A DNA stretch of 64,000 nucleotides from Haemophilus parainfluenzae (GCF_003252755.1 NZ_QEPT01000001.1:248001-312000); one strand, 5' to 3'. Numbered from the stretch's first letter, positions 7,597 through 15,159 are shown. Translations and numbers: made by a program. Notes: generated by a model not told the origin, from the letters alone.

Positions 7597-8033
7597 TGTT
7601 TCAAAACTTTGCTTTAGCCGCGCTTGGTATGTTCGTTTTTACACGGCAAACCGTGCCTTTCCAAAGCTTAGACCGCACATCAACGTGGCGACATCCAACC
7701 AATGCGATTGTGGGGGCGATGCCGAAATCACAATTCACCGGTAAGGAAAGCGAAACCGTGACAATCGGCGGGCGACTTATCCCCGAAATCACGGGCGGCA
7801 GATTTTCCATTAAAGCGTTGGAATTAATGGCTGATAGTGGCGGTGCCTTTCCACTGATTGACGGCGCAACCTTTGAGATTATAGGCTTTTTTGTGATTGA
7901 AAATATCCAAGAAACCCGCACAGAATTCTTTGGCGATGGCGCACCCCGTGCCATTGACTTCACCATGAACCTAAAACGCACTGATGATCCGATGTTGATT
8001 GCCATTGCAGACAGTTTAATGAGTAATCTGTAA
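7596..8033 (+). CDS. U: Tail protein U (P2 gpU-like)
   Basis: A 145-residue P2 gpU family protein, involved in completing the tail. The start MFQNFALAALGMFVF, then TWRHPTNAIVGAMP, GGRFSIKALELMADSG and the end FTMNLKRTDDP match the family. Length is close to P2 U (159 aa). It is coupled to the 53-aa gene before it (1 bp overlap) and to D after it (1 bp overlap). Confidence 0.93.
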   Translation: MFQNFALAALGMFVFTRQTVPFQSLDRTSTWRHPTNAIVGAMPKSQFTGKESETVTIGGRLIPEITGGRFSIKALELMADSGGAFPLIDGATFEIIGFFVIENIQETRTEFFGDGAPRAIDFTMNLKRTDDPMLIAIADSLMSNL

Positions 8034-9226
8034 TGTTAGGCTTAGATTTTAACGACAATCACCGCACACCCGCTTTTAAAGTGGTGATCACCACAAAAGA
8101 CAACAAACAGCAAGACATCACGCAAGTGGTATCAAGCCGCTTGATTAATCTGTCTTTAACCGACAATCGCGGCTTAGAAGCGGACACGCTCGACTTAGAA
8201 TTATCCGACCATGACGGCAAACTGGCTTTGCCGCCACGCAATGCCACAATCAGCCTTGCACTGGGTTGGAAAGGCGCACCGCTGATTGATAAGGGACAAT
8301 ATTCTGTCGATGAAGTGCAGTTTTCTGGAGGAGCAAATTCAGCCGACAGGCTAACCATTCGCGCAAGAGCCGCCGATTTAAAAGGCACATTAACAGAACA
8401 AAAAGAACGGTCATTTCATAAGAAGAAATTGGGCGAAATCGTCAACGAAATTGCACAAGGGAACAAACTCAAAAGCCAAGTGGCGGAAGAGCTTGCAAGC
8501 CGCTTAATCGACCACATCGACCAAACCAACGAAAGCGACATTAATCTATTAAGCCGACTGGCAGAAGAGCACGGGGCGATGTGCACCGTTAAAAATGGTA
8601 CGCTATTATTTATGCCATTAGGACAAGGCAAAACTGCCACAGGCAAGCCGATTCCACTGCGTAAAATCACTCGCAAAAGTGGTGACAACTACAATTTCTC
8701 CATTGCCGAAAGTGAAAACTACAAAGCCGTGCGGGCGTATTGGCATGATACGGCCACAGGCAAACGTGGCGAAATTATCATAGATAAAAATACTAAGATT
8801 GTGAAAAAACAGCGTATGACGAAAGGCAGAACGCTGAAAAATGGCACAGTGAAAGGCAGACGACTAACTAAAATAAAATATAACACTATTGAACAGAAAG
8901 CCACAGTGGAAAGTGACAATGATAAAATTAAAAGTCTTCGTGTTACTTATCCTTCAGAAGCTAGAGCTATCACTGTAGCCAAATCCGCCTTTGATAAGCT
9001 TAAACGTGGCGTGGCAACATTTAGCCTTAATCTCGCCTTTGGTGAACCTGATTTAATGCCAGAAACGCCGATTGAACTTTCAGGCTTTAAAGCCGAAATT
9101 GATGCCACAAATTGGCTGATCACAAGAGTGACGCACAATCTTTCAGACGCTGGCTTTACCAGTCAAATTGAATGCGAATTGAAAGTGGAAGATGAAGAAG
9201 TGGACGTGAAAAAAGTGAAAAAATAG
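8033..9226 (+). CDS. D: Late control and baseplate hub protein D (P2 gpD-like)
   Basis: A 397-residue P2 gpD / phage late-control family protein. These form the baseplate hub, comparable to T4 gp27, through which the spike is mounted. Matching regions are SLTDNRGLEADTLDLELSD near the N-terminus, ALGWKGAPLIDKGQYSVDEV, the DQTNESDINLLSRLAEEHGA segment and the C-terminal NWLITRVTHNLSDAGFTSQI. It is the last plus-strand tail gene; the following genes are convergent with it. Confidence 0.94.
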   Translation: MLGLDFNDNHRTPAFKVVITTKDNKQQDITQVVSSRLINLSLTDNRGLEADTLDLELSDHDGKLALPPRNATISLALGWKGAPLIDKGQYSVDEVQFSGGANSADRLTIRARAADLKGTLTEQKERSFHKKKLGEIVNEIAQGNKLKSQVAEELASRLIDHIDQTNESDINLLSRLAEEHGAMCTVKNGTLLFMPLGQGKTATGKPIPLRKITRKSGDNYNFSIAESENYKAVRAYWHDTATGKRGEIIIDKNTKIVKKQRMTKGRTLKNGTVKGRRLTKIKYNTIEQKATVESDNDKIKSLRVTYPSEARAITVAKSAFDKLKRGVATFSLNLAFGEPDLMPETPIELSGFKAEIDATNWLITRVTHNLSDAGFTSQIECELKVEDEEVDVKKVKK

Positions 9227-9240
9227 CTTGCATAAGCAAG

Positions 9241-9645
9241 CTATAAAAAACGTTTATTTAAATTTTTTTTCACATTCTGAAAACCAGAAGATAGTTGGGT
9301 TAAAACCTTTTTTTTATCAGTGGAATGGAAAATATGGTCCGTTAAAATTCGCTTAAGCACAAGAAAATTAAATTTTGCAAGATCTTTTTCTATCTTAAGC
9401 AAGCTTGCTTCTAAGTTATCCACCTCATAAACCATATAATGATAATTTGCATCAGAATAAGAATCGTTTGATATTTCAACGGCATTTTGGTAAATCTTAT
9501 CTAATTTATCATCAATTCCATCAATAAGACTGTTTCGATATTCATTGCGACTTTTCCGAACAGCGAAAAACCAAGTTGTTCCGCTTGTTAAAATCGAGAC
9601 AATAAAAGGAACAACAATTGATTCAAAGAAAGGAAAGCCTTCCAC
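9241..9645 (-). CDS. Membrane-anchored third gene of GHKL-STAS trio
   Basis: A 134-residue protein with an N-terminal membrane segment at about residues 5 to 27 (FFESIVVPFIVSILTSGTTW) followed by a charged, helical cytoplasmic part with no recognised domain. The start overlaps the STAS gene stop by one base, so it is translationally coupled to it. One anchor plus a helical tail suits a membrane effector or a tether for the two upstream proteins. Function is not known. It is convergent with gene D, with only about 14 bp between stops. Confidence 0.75.
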   Translation of the reverse strand: MEGFPFFESIVVPFIVSILTSGTTWFFAVRKSRNEYRNSLIDGIDDKLDKIYQNAVEISNDSYSDANYHYMVYEVDNLEASLLKIEKDLAKFNFLVLKRILTDHIFHSTDKKKVLTQLSSGFQNVKKNLNKRFL

Positions 9646-9977
9646 TATTTACCCTCACTACCCTCAGCACTGAGTGCATCATTTACATACCCAGTAAGTT
9701 CTGTTATCCATGATTGATTCGTTGATTGAATATTAGAAACGAGCGTTTTTATTTCATCTTCACTAAATTTATTCAATCTCACAAGCCCCGCAAAGGCCTC
9801 ATCAAGAAATGATGATCCATAACCACGCACACCATCTAAATTAACAATAAGATTCTTGTTTTTTTCAAATTCAGGCACAAGCACGTCATCTCTAAATTCT
9901 TCGCCACTCGCTTTCCCTAAATGACGATAACGCGCGCCTGGTGTTGTACTAAAATCTTTTACATATAAAATAGTCAT
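9645..9977 (-). CDS. STAS-like DUF4325 protein
   Basis: A 110-residue protein that fits the STAS-like DUF4325 family: PGARYRHLGKASGEEFRDD, then LIVNLDGVRGYGSSFLDEAF and AGLVR. STAS domains act as binding switches for GHKL kinases, as with RsbV and RsbW. It overlaps the GHKL gene start-to-stop by 4 bp (ATGA) and the membrane gene by 1 bp. The pairing suggests a partner-switch module. What it controls is not visible from the sequence. Not a phage structural gene. Confidence 0.82.
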   Translation of the reverse strand: MTILYVKDFSTTPGARYRHLGKASGEEFRDDVLVPEFEKNKNLIVNLDGVRGYGSSFLDEAFAGLVRLNKFSEDEIKTLVSNIQSTNQSWITELTGYVNDALSAEGSEGK

Positions 9978-11137
9978 AGTTTATCCTTCTTCTTGAATGG
10001 TATTGCCCAATGCAGCAAAGTTCCATCAATTGAGAGTTTATTATCTAAAAGCATTTCTTTAACTCTCTTCACATTATTATTATAACGATATAAACCACGA
10101 TTGGAATAGATACTCATCCGACTATGAGGGGTTTTATCAATAAATGTTTTAATATCTTGCCCACCTTTGCCACGATAAGCCAAATTTGTTTTAGTTGCCT
10201 TTAAAAGTGTTGCCGCTTTTATGTCACGACAATCCGTGCTTGCTAACCCCTTCACTTTATCAAAAACAGCTTGCAATAACGAAGGGTCTTTGTTAAATCT
10301 TAATGTGTTAGGAATGCCATGCCCTAAATCGCAAACATAAAGCATAAATTCGTCATTAATTTCAGCAATCAACATCCACCATCGTTTTAGCACAAAGTTT
10401 CGTTCGGTTTTGATGTCTTTATTGTAAGCATGCTCAACAGCATTTGAAATGCCTTCTATCACGCCGCCATAAAGTTCGCTTAAATTTGCCAATTCCATTT
10501 TTTCCAATTCATCAAAAATAGGATTGGTAACATCGCCATTTGCCTCATCGCTACAAACATAATGCCACGATTGCACATATTTATGTTTTACTTTAGTCGT
10601 ATAATCATAACCAAGCAATTTATAAAGCCCAATATGACAAAAGACAGCATCAACATTAAATGTATTATATTTGTCTCTTGTTGGTCTGTGATTCTGGAGA
10701 CTTTTATTTGGTCGTTGAACTAAAAAACGAAGTTGAGGGTATTGCGTTTTTAATGAATCAATCACCGCAATTAATAACACGCAAGCATCAGCATAAAGAT
10801 ATTGAGTTTCTAAAAAAGAAATCATCATTTGATTTTTGCCTGACTTGCACACTCGATCTGCTGTTGCCTGCAACTCATTCTTAAATCTCACAAAGCGAGT
10901 ATGCTCTGTGCCACGCTTCGCTTCTTTTTTACTCAATCCAGCTGGGGATAAAGCTAAAATTTCAGGGGCTTTAATACAGGGGATGTTATGCCGAATAAGT
11001 TTCTTTTCAATCAGTGATATTTTTAAGCGTTTCGCTCTAATTTCCCGCCGATTAAATAAAATTCTTGAATTTCGTCTTGTCCGTTTTCTAACAAGACGCA
11101 TCCATATCAATTTTGACTTATAACTAAAAGATTGCAT
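9974..11137 (-). CDS. GHKL-fold ATPase of GHKL-STAS trio
   Basis: A 387-residue protein. The C-terminal half has a complete Bergerat ATP site: N-box with E228, N232 and H236 (EGISNAVEH), G1 box D270-L-G-H-G274, and G2 box YRGKGGQD (321-328). The first 50 residues are strongly basic (VRKRTRRNSRILFNRREIRA), perhaps for nucleic acid or membrane contact. There is no transmembrane segment and no obvious phospho-acceptor domain, so it is more RsbW-like than a sensor kinase. Start ATG 11137 lies 3 bp from a duplicated copy of the repressor 3' end, implying it once followed the repressor directly. Confidence 0.82.
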   Translation of the reverse strand: MQSFSYKSKLIWMRLVRKRTRRNSRILFNRREIRAKRLKISLIEKKLIRHNIPCIKAPEILALSPAGLSKKEAKRGTEHTRFVRFKNELQATADRVCKSGKNQMMISFLETQYLYADACVLLIAVIDSLKTQYPQLRFLVQRPNKSLQNHRPTRDKYNTFNVDAVFCHIGLYKLLGYDYTTKVKHKYVQSWHYVCSDEANGDVTNPIFDELEKMELANLSELYGGVIEGISNAVEHAYNKDIKTERNFVLKRWWMLIAEINDEFMLYVCDLGHGIPNTLRFNKDPSLLQAVFDKVKGLASTDCRDIKAATLLKATKTNLAYRGKGGQDIKTFIDKTPHSRMSIYSNRGLYRYNNNVKRVKEMLLDNKLSIDGTLLHWAIPFKKKDKL

Positions 11138-11139
11138 AT

Positions 11140-11166
11140 ATCACCACTTCCGCCACTTCATCGGCA
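11140..11166. repeat. 27-bp direct repeat, copy A
   Basis: Identical over 27 bases to 11814-11840 (begins ATCACCACTTCCGCCACTTC). On the minus strand it spells the last repressor codons MPMKWRKW and stop. Here it is detached from the repressor and contains the stop codon of the Excalibur gene in another frame. The two copies are 674 bp apart. Confidence 0.95.
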
Positions 11167-11382
11167 GACATTCTCACAAGGCACGCCATCGTGGTCACGG
11201 TCCAAGCGGCTTTCACCACATTCGTTTAAATGGAATTTAGCTTCAGCGCAAGAAGTCATCTCTTTGCAATATTTACTATCAGCACAACTAAACTGTTCCG
11301 CATCCGCTTTTTTGCTTTTGGCAAAGGTTACTGTTGAGAAAGCAAGTGAAAGTGCGGTTAGAATTAAACAAAGTGATTTCAT
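11158..11382 (-). CDS. Exported Excalibur-domain protein
   Basis: A 74-residue protein with a clear signal peptide (MKSLCLILTALSLAFSTVTFA, cleavage after TFA) and a C-terminal Excalibur calcium-binding motif: CAEAKFHLNECG then DRDHDGVPCE. Cysteines probably form disulphides in the periplasm. An uptake-signal core (AAAGTGCGGTT) lies in the signal-peptide region, suggesting a Pasteurellaceae chromosomal origin. The stop is inside direct-repeat copy A. It starts 2 bp after the stop of the next exported gene. Likely lysogenic cargo. Confidence 0.85.
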   Translation of the reverse strand: MKSLCLILTALSLAFSTVTFAKSKKADAEQFSCADSKYCKEMTSCAEAKFHLNECGESRLDRDHDGVPCENVCR

Positions 11383-11384
11383 CT

Positions 11385-11780
11385 CTAACGCTCCGAAACA
11401 TAGCTATCAAATGGGTATTGTTTTTTCGCTTCTTCGCTATTAAGTTTGCCAACATTTTCGCAGTATTGCTTCACATCTGTTTCAAAATTAAAGCTACGCG
11501 TATAATGCTTATTCATAATCATGACACGCTTTAGATCTAATTTTTTAGCAAACTTTTTATCTAAATAGGTTTCATAACAAATCCCATGCACAACACTTTC
11601 TAGCATCTGTTTGCCGATTTCGTCGCGGTTAAATGTCACTGATAAAAAACTTCCTTGCAGTTCTGCCTCAAGAATATCTAGCCCACTCAACGCTTTCTTA
11701 TAGGTTGGCGGGAAATTCGCAGCAAAAGCTGAAGATGAGATAGACAAAAGCGCGGTTAGAATTAGCAGTGACTTTTTCAT
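11385..11780 (-). CDS. Exported protein of unknown function
   Basis: A 131-residue protein with a signal peptide (MKKSLLILTALLSISSSAFA, cleavage after AFA). The mature part has two cysteines (HGICYETYL and VKQYCENVG) and no family I recognise. It lies 34 bp after the repressor and 2 bp before the Excalibur gene, so these two form a pair. Both are bracketed by the 27-bp direct repeats. Expression with the repressor in the lysogen is likely. Confidence 0.8.
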   Translation of the reverse strand: MKKSLLILTALLSISSSAFAANFPPTYKKALSGLDILEAELQGSFLSVTFNRDEIGKQMLESVVHGICYETYLDKKFAKKLDLKRVMIMNKHYTRSFNFETDVKQYCENVGKLNSEEAKKQYPFDSYVSER

Positions 11781-11813
11781 TAGGGTTTCCTTAGGTTTGT
11801 TTTTTTAAAATAA

Positions 11814-11840
11814 ATCACCACTTCCGCCACTTCATCGGCA
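11814..11840. repeat. 27-bp direct repeat, copy B (repressor 3' end)
   Basis: The original copy: it encodes the repressor C-terminus MPMKWRKW, its stop and one further base. Copy A is at 11140-11166. Bases flanking the two copies differ immediately on both sides. Confidence 0.95.
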
Positions 11841-12489
11841 TGCTGAAAACAACACGACCGTGGATAAATACATCATCATCTTGCGTGAATGTCCATTCTT
11901 TGTAGGTTGGGTTGTCGGAAATGACGAGCATTTCTTTTCCCACTTTTTGCAAACGCTTGATGAATGTTTGGCCGTCAAAGGTGAACACATAAAGCCCATC
12001 GGCGGCAAAGTAATTTTCGGAAATATCCACGTAAAGCAAATCACCGCTTTCAAGGGTTGGTGCCATGCTATCCCCTTTCACTGTGATCAACTTCAAATGT
12101 TTTGCATCAGCACGTCCAAATTGTTGACGGAAGAACGTCAAATCAAATTCTTGTGAAAGCAAGCCTTGTTCGGTTGGGCTTAAATATGCCCCGTTTCCGG
12201 CACTCGCTTCCACGTCCAAAATATCAACCCGCACTGTGTTTGGGTTTTGCGGTTCGCTCACTTCTACAATGCGATAAGACGGATCAGGGTCGCCTTCCCC
12301 TGTTTTTAGCCAATGCGGGTCCACATTAAGTGCGGTCGCAATTTCTAAAATATTTTTAGGGTTTCTTGTTTCACCATTTGCAATCTTTGCGATTGATGGT
12401 TGAGAAACTCCAATCATCTTTGCAAAAGCATTCATTGAAAGATGTTTTTCGTAAAGTAAAGTTTTAAAGCGTGTAGATAAATCAGGCAT
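11815..12489 (-). CDS. Prophage CI-like repressor, S24 family
   Basis: A 224-residue repressor. Residues about 7 to 65 are an XRE helix-turn-helix (FAKMIGVSQPSIAKIANGET). The C-terminal half is a LexA/S24 self-cleaving domain with Ser141 in KGDSMAPTL and Lys178 in TFIKRL; the likely cleavage site is Ala97-Gly98 (VEASAGNGA). RecA would trigger cleavage and induction. It has a strong ribosome site (AAAGGAGA) and is divergent from the Cro-like gene. The minus-strand cargo genes follow it with short gaps. Confidence 0.93.
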   Translation of the reverse strand: MPDLSTRFKTLLYEKHLSMNAFAKMIGVSQPSIAKIANGETRNPKNILEIATALNVDPHWLKTGEGDPDPSYRIVEVSEPQNPNTVRVDILDVEASAGNGAYLSPTEQGLLSQEFDLTFFRQQFGRADAKHLKLITVKGDSMAPTLESGDLLYVDISENYFAADGLYVFTFDGQTFIKRLQKVGKEMLVISDNPTYKEWTFTQDDDVFIHGRVVFSMPMKWRKW

Positions 12490-12549
12490 TTTTTCTCCTT
12501 TAGTGTGATAGTTTAAAACCTAAGTTATAAAATATCATCAAAAAAGTTA

Positions 12550-12600
12550 TTGCAATATTAAAACTTTCAGATTAATATATTTCAAACTTTAGTTTTATAG
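12550..12600 (+). promoter_or_regulatory. Early promoter and operator of the Cro-like gene
   Basis: TTGCAA (12550-12555), a 17-bp spacer and TAATAT (12573-12578) form a good sigma70 promoter. The palindrome AAACTTTAGTTT at 12584-12595 overlaps the expected start site. Related half-sites (GTTTAAAACC, AAAACTTT) occur in the 119-bp gap, so this is the likely repressor/Cro operator. I could not place the repressor promoter confidently. Confidence 0.6.
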
Positions 12601-12608
12601 GTAGTTTT

Positions 12609-12821
12609 ATGAAAGGAATTAAACAAGCAGTTGCACTTTGCAACGGGCAATCTTCTCTTGCTAGAGCTTGCGGAGTGAGCCAAACAGCGGTGCTTAAGTG
12701 GCTTTGCGGTGGAAAAATGGATGTGAAATATATTCCCGCCATTATCAAAGCAACAGAAGGCAAAGTAAGAGCCGAAGATTTACGCCCTGATGTGGATTGG
12801 GCAGTGATTCGGAATAGTTAA
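12609..12821 (+). CDS. Cro-like / YdaS-family regulator
   Basis: A 70-residue helix-turn-helix protein, divergent from the repressor. The segment IKQAVALCNGQSSLARACGV followed by SQTAVLKWLCGG and YIPAIIKATEGKVRAEDLRP is typical of YdaS/Cro-type phage regulators. It should oppose the repressor and commit to lytic growth. It is first in the early plus-strand operon. Confidence 0.82.
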   Translation: MKGIKQAVALCNGQSSLARACGVSQTAVLKWLCGGKMDVKYIPAIIKATEGKVRAEDLRPDVDWAVIRNS

Positions 12822-12839
12822 ATAGAAAAGGTGGTGTGT

Positions 12840-13163
12840 ATGGGTGAAACAGCAATTCAAGCGGGCGGAAAATTTCTTCTTCGCAAAACAAAAGACGGCA
12901 AATACCGTCTTTCATTCACGTTATTTTATGACGATTCTACTTCTGTAGAACATCTTCAAGCGCGTCAAATATTGCTTCAATCTTTTCTGCTTGATCTTCA
13001 TCAAGAGAAAAATTGTTTAGATGCTGGTCGCGTATGTATTCGTAATATTGATGAAGTGCGTGATGCTGCTGGTCAGTTTTATGATGCAAAAACAGAGCAA
13101 GAATTTGCTCAAGGGCGTGAATGCGTAGGCGATTTTGTGAATTTTCTACGGTCAATTCGATAA
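12840..13163 (+). CDS. Hypothetical early prophage protein
   Basis: A 107-residue frame starting at ATG 12840 with ribosome site AAAGGTGG. The first 40 residues (GETAIQAGGKFLLRKTKDGK) read like a real protein. From 12937 on, it lies opposite a minus-strand frame of 80 residues that also looks coding. Either the two genes truly overlap, or the C-terminal part here is a shadow. No family recognised. Confidence 0.5.
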   Translation: MGETAIQAGGKFLLRKTKDGKYRLSFTLFYDDSTSVEHLQARQILLQSFLLDLHQEKNCLDAGRVCIRNIDEVRDAAGQFYDAKTEQEFAQGRECVGDFVNFLRSIR

Positions 13164-13179
13164 ATTGTTCTTCATTCAT
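12937..13179 (-). CDS. Possible small helical protein, antisense to early gene
   Basis: An 80-residue minus-strand frame (MNEEQFIELTVENSQNRLRI and so on) with natural-looking acidic, helical composition and a good ribosome site on the minus strand (AAAGGA about 10 bases before the ATG). It overlaps 227 bp of the plus-strand frame. It would be the only minus-strand gene inside the early operon. No family recognised. Confidence 0.45.
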   Translation of the reverse strand: MNEEQFIELTVENSQNRLRIHALEQILALFLHHKTDQQHHALHQYYEYIRDQHLNNFSLDEDQAEKIEAIFDALEDVLQK

Positions 13180-13243
13180 AGTGTCGGTTCCTTTGTTAAT
13201 CGTGAATAAATCAAATTGAGTATAACAAATTAGGTGGTAAATA

Positions 13244-13486
13244 GTGAACGTAGATCATAAATGCGCAAATTGCGGAAGTAATAACATCCGTGTGCGAACT
13301 TCCGAAAAGATCGGTTTATTGTCAATCGACGTGTTGGCTTACTGCAACAACTGCGGCACAGAATTAAGAGTGCAAAGCCAAATTACAAGAGTAAGAACGC
13401 CAATCTATAACGACCGCCCAGAAGCATTAAGTGCGAATAAGCCGTTAAATCAGATTGACGAGCGTCAGCAAGAAATCGACATCTAG
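13244..13486 (+). CDS. ogr: Ogr/Delta-like late transcription activator
   Basis: An 80-residue protein with a four-cysteine zinc finger (CANCGSNNIRVRTSEK, then AYCNNCGTEL), the Ogr/Delta pattern. P2 Ogr (72 aa) binds at about -55 of late promoters and contacts RNA polymerase. The start is GTG at 13244 with ribosome site AGGTGG 7 bases before. It probably turns on the tail operons, including the FI promoter candidate near 4952-5016. Confidence 0.85.
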   Translation: MNVDHKCANCGSNNIRVRTSEKIGLLSIDVLAYCNNCGTELRVQSQITRVRTPIYNDRPEALSANKPLNQIDERQQEIDI

Positions 13487-13578
13487 TCTTTAACTTCAAT
13501 CAAGATTTTTAAACACAGTCGTTTGAAGAAATTCATGCGACAGGATTTTTGCAACCAAAATTTAGGGAGAACAAGAAA

Positions 13579-13839
13579 ATGTCACGTAAAAACTATGTGT
13601 ACGACAACGGGAAAACACACAAAGAACGTGTGAATGTGTATCAGTTAGAAAAGCGTGTGAAAGCGTTGGAAGTGCAGAACCAAGCAATTAAACGTCATCT
13701 TCAACATCAAATCAACTTAAACCAACAACAAGTGCTATTGAATGAAACACTTTCCGACCGTGTGGCACTGCTTGAAAAAGCAAGTTGGAGCAAGCAAGGG
13801 ATGTTTGGTCGTTGGTTAAGTTGGGTTCAAGGTAAATAA
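13579..13839 (+). CDS. Hypothetical coiled-coil prophage protein
   Basis: An 86-residue protein from ATG 13579, chosen over an upstream TTG because AGGGAGA lies 8 bases before it. Residues about 22 to 70 (YQLEKRVKALEVQNQAIKRH and onward) form a coiled coil, followed by a Trp-rich tail (FGRWLSWVQGK). No known family. It may be a small DNA- or membrane-associated early protein. Confidence 0.65.
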   Translation: MSRKNYVYDNGKTHKERVNVYQLEKRVKALEVQNQAIKRHLQHQINLNQQQVLLNETLSDRVALLEKASWSKQGMFGRWLSWVQGK

Positions 13840-13854
13840 GCAAGGGGCCATGTG

Positions 13855-14214
13855 ATGTACGTTTCAGGCAAAGAAAGTGCGGCGGCAAAATTCTGCAAAG
13901 AAAATCAAATTGTGGTTGAGCCTGTGCAAAGTTGGGGCGATTGCCGCCATGTGATCGGTAAAAGTCGCTATCGCGTGGAATACGCTTTCAGCAACCTTTC
14001 ACAAGGCGAAAGAGAAATCCTGTTGGCAATGGCAGAACTCGACATCAATGATTTAGTTAGCACCACATTTTCAGGCGAGAAACTACACCACTACACCGAA
14101 AACGGACAACGCAAAATCGCCAAGGCGTTTCGCAAAGTGCGGTTGATTTCGGGGATGTTTCCGAAAGGCATTACCGAACGCGAATTCACATTGATTGATA
14201 AAGCATTGAATTAG
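13855..14214 (+). CDS. Hypothetical early prophage protein
   Basis: A 119-residue protein; ATG 13855 is preferred over GTG 13852 by spacing from AAGGGG. Segments are YVSGKESAAAKFCKENQIVV and a helical C-terminus (NGQRKIAKAFRKVRLISGMF). No family recognised. It is 15 bp after the coiled-coil gene and 8 bp before the next, so co-transcribed. Confidence 0.7.
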   Translation: MYVSGKESAAAKFCKENQIVVEPVQSWGDCRHVIGKSRYRVEYAFSNLSQGEREILLAMAELDINDLVSTTFSGEKLHHYTENGQRKIAKAFRKVRLISGMFPKGITEREFTLIDKALN

Positions 14215-14222
14215 GGGGAAGT

Positions 14223-14477
14223 ATGGCAACCGTGATTTTAAGCCGTGGCGCATTGAGCATTGTGGCAAAGGAATATTATCAAAAACTCGATAAGGCACAG
14301 GAAAAATTATTCGCTTACATCTATCACTTAGATAAAGGCGATGAAGAACAAGCAAGACAGGCATTTAACGAATTTATTGAAAACGGTGATTTAGCGACAA
14401 AAGCACGCCAAATATTTTTACAAAAATACAGAGATTGGGAGCAATGGCAAGCCAATCCACGGAGAAAAACAGCATGA
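14223..14477 (+). CDS. Hypothetical early prophage protein
   Basis: An 84-residue, all-helical, charged protein (YYQKLDKAQEKLFAYIYHLD) without a recognised domain. Ribosome site GGGGGAAG precedes the ATG. Its stop overlaps the next start (ATGA), so the two are translated together. Confidence 0.7.
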   Translation: MATVILSRGALSIVAKEYYQKLDKAQEKLFAYIYHLDKGDEEQARQAFNEFIENGDLATKARQIFLQKYRDWEQWQANPRRKTA

Positions 14478-14725
14478 GAACAAAATTTATCGCCTTTAGA
14501 ACGGCAAGCGAAACTGCAGCAGAAGCAGAACGTGCAGAACAATTTTTAAAAGCCGCACAGTTTTGGCGCAAAGCCTATCAGTTAGCACCAAGTACACCGG
14601 ATGAAGATTGGTGCTTTGCACGTGCAGATCGTTGTTTTAAAGCCGCCATTGATACAGGCGCAATCAAGGTAAGAAAAAGCAGACAGTTAGATTTCAAGGA
14701 TTTTTTGGAGAAAGGCAATGAGTGA
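14474..14725 (+). CDS. ANR/PerC-like regulatory protein
   Basis: An 83-residue protein from ATG 14474 overlapping the previous stop. The pattern AEAERAEQFLKAAQFWRKAY followed by W-C-F-A-R-A-D-R-C resembles ANR (AraC negative regulator) and PerC-like small proteins common in P2-like phages, with the conserved AA-x2-W and W-x4-R-x3-C spacing. In those families the protein modulates transcription factors. The assignment is by pattern only. Confidence 0.55.
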   Translation: MRTKFIAFRTASETAAEAERAEQFLKAAQFWRKAYQLAPSTPDEDWCFARADRCFKAAIDTGAIKVRKSRQLDFKDFLEKGNE

Positions 14726-14831
14726 TTTTTTCATTGGATTAGCGGTGGTGATGTTGGGCTGTTTTATGGCCGCCGCATTATTAGATGCCGCCTTGTGTTG
14801 GTTGGCAAGTTGGATAAGCAAGCACTTTTAA
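14718..14831 (+). CDS. Small membrane protein, 37 aa
   Basis: ATG 14718 overlaps the previous gene by 8 bases and follows ribosome site GGAGAAAGG. The 37 residues are largely one hydrophobic span (FFIGLAVVMLGCFMAAALLD). No family known. Codon use and coupling suggest a real gene. Confidence 0.55.
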   Translation: MSDFFIGLAVVMLGCFMAAALLDAALCWLASWISKHF

Positions 14832-14843
14832 GGAGAAAACAAA

Positions 14844-15152
14844 ATGAGTACCGATATTTACATCAATTTAGATTGCGGAGCCGAATTGCAAATCACCAAG
14901 ATTGGCGACCGCTTTCAAGTGTTAGAGATTGTCGCAGATAGTGATGGTTGGCGAAAACAAAAAGCAAGAGTGATTGGGCGATTACATAACACCATCATTG
15001 GTGCAGTGAATGAAGTCCGCAACTTTGCCTTAGCACAATATGAAGTGCTTTCACTCACTGAAATGGAAAGTGCGATCAACTCAACCAATCAAGCCATTAA
15101 AGATTACTTTGATCAACACAATGAATATTTAGCCAACTTACAAAGAGCATAG
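14844..15152 (+). CDS. Hypothetical early prophage protein
   Basis: A 102-residue protein with ribosome site AAGGAGAA. It has a beta-like N-terminal half (IYINLDCGAELQITKIGDRF) and a helical C-terminal half. No domain recognised. It lies directly before replication gene A (7 bp gap), so it may assist replication or simply be co-expressed. Confidence 0.7.
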   Translation: MSTDIYINLDCGAELQITKIGDRFQVLEIVADSDGWRKQKARVIGRLHNTIIGAVNEVRNFALAQYEVLSLTEMESAINSTNQAIKDYFDQHNEYLANLQRA

Positions 15153-15159
15153 AAATAAC

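Noticed and set aside
12527-12555. A divergent repressor promoter sharing the palindromic TTGCAA -35
   Set aside because: On the minus strand the spacing to a good -10 is 19 to 20 bp, so it is not convincing.
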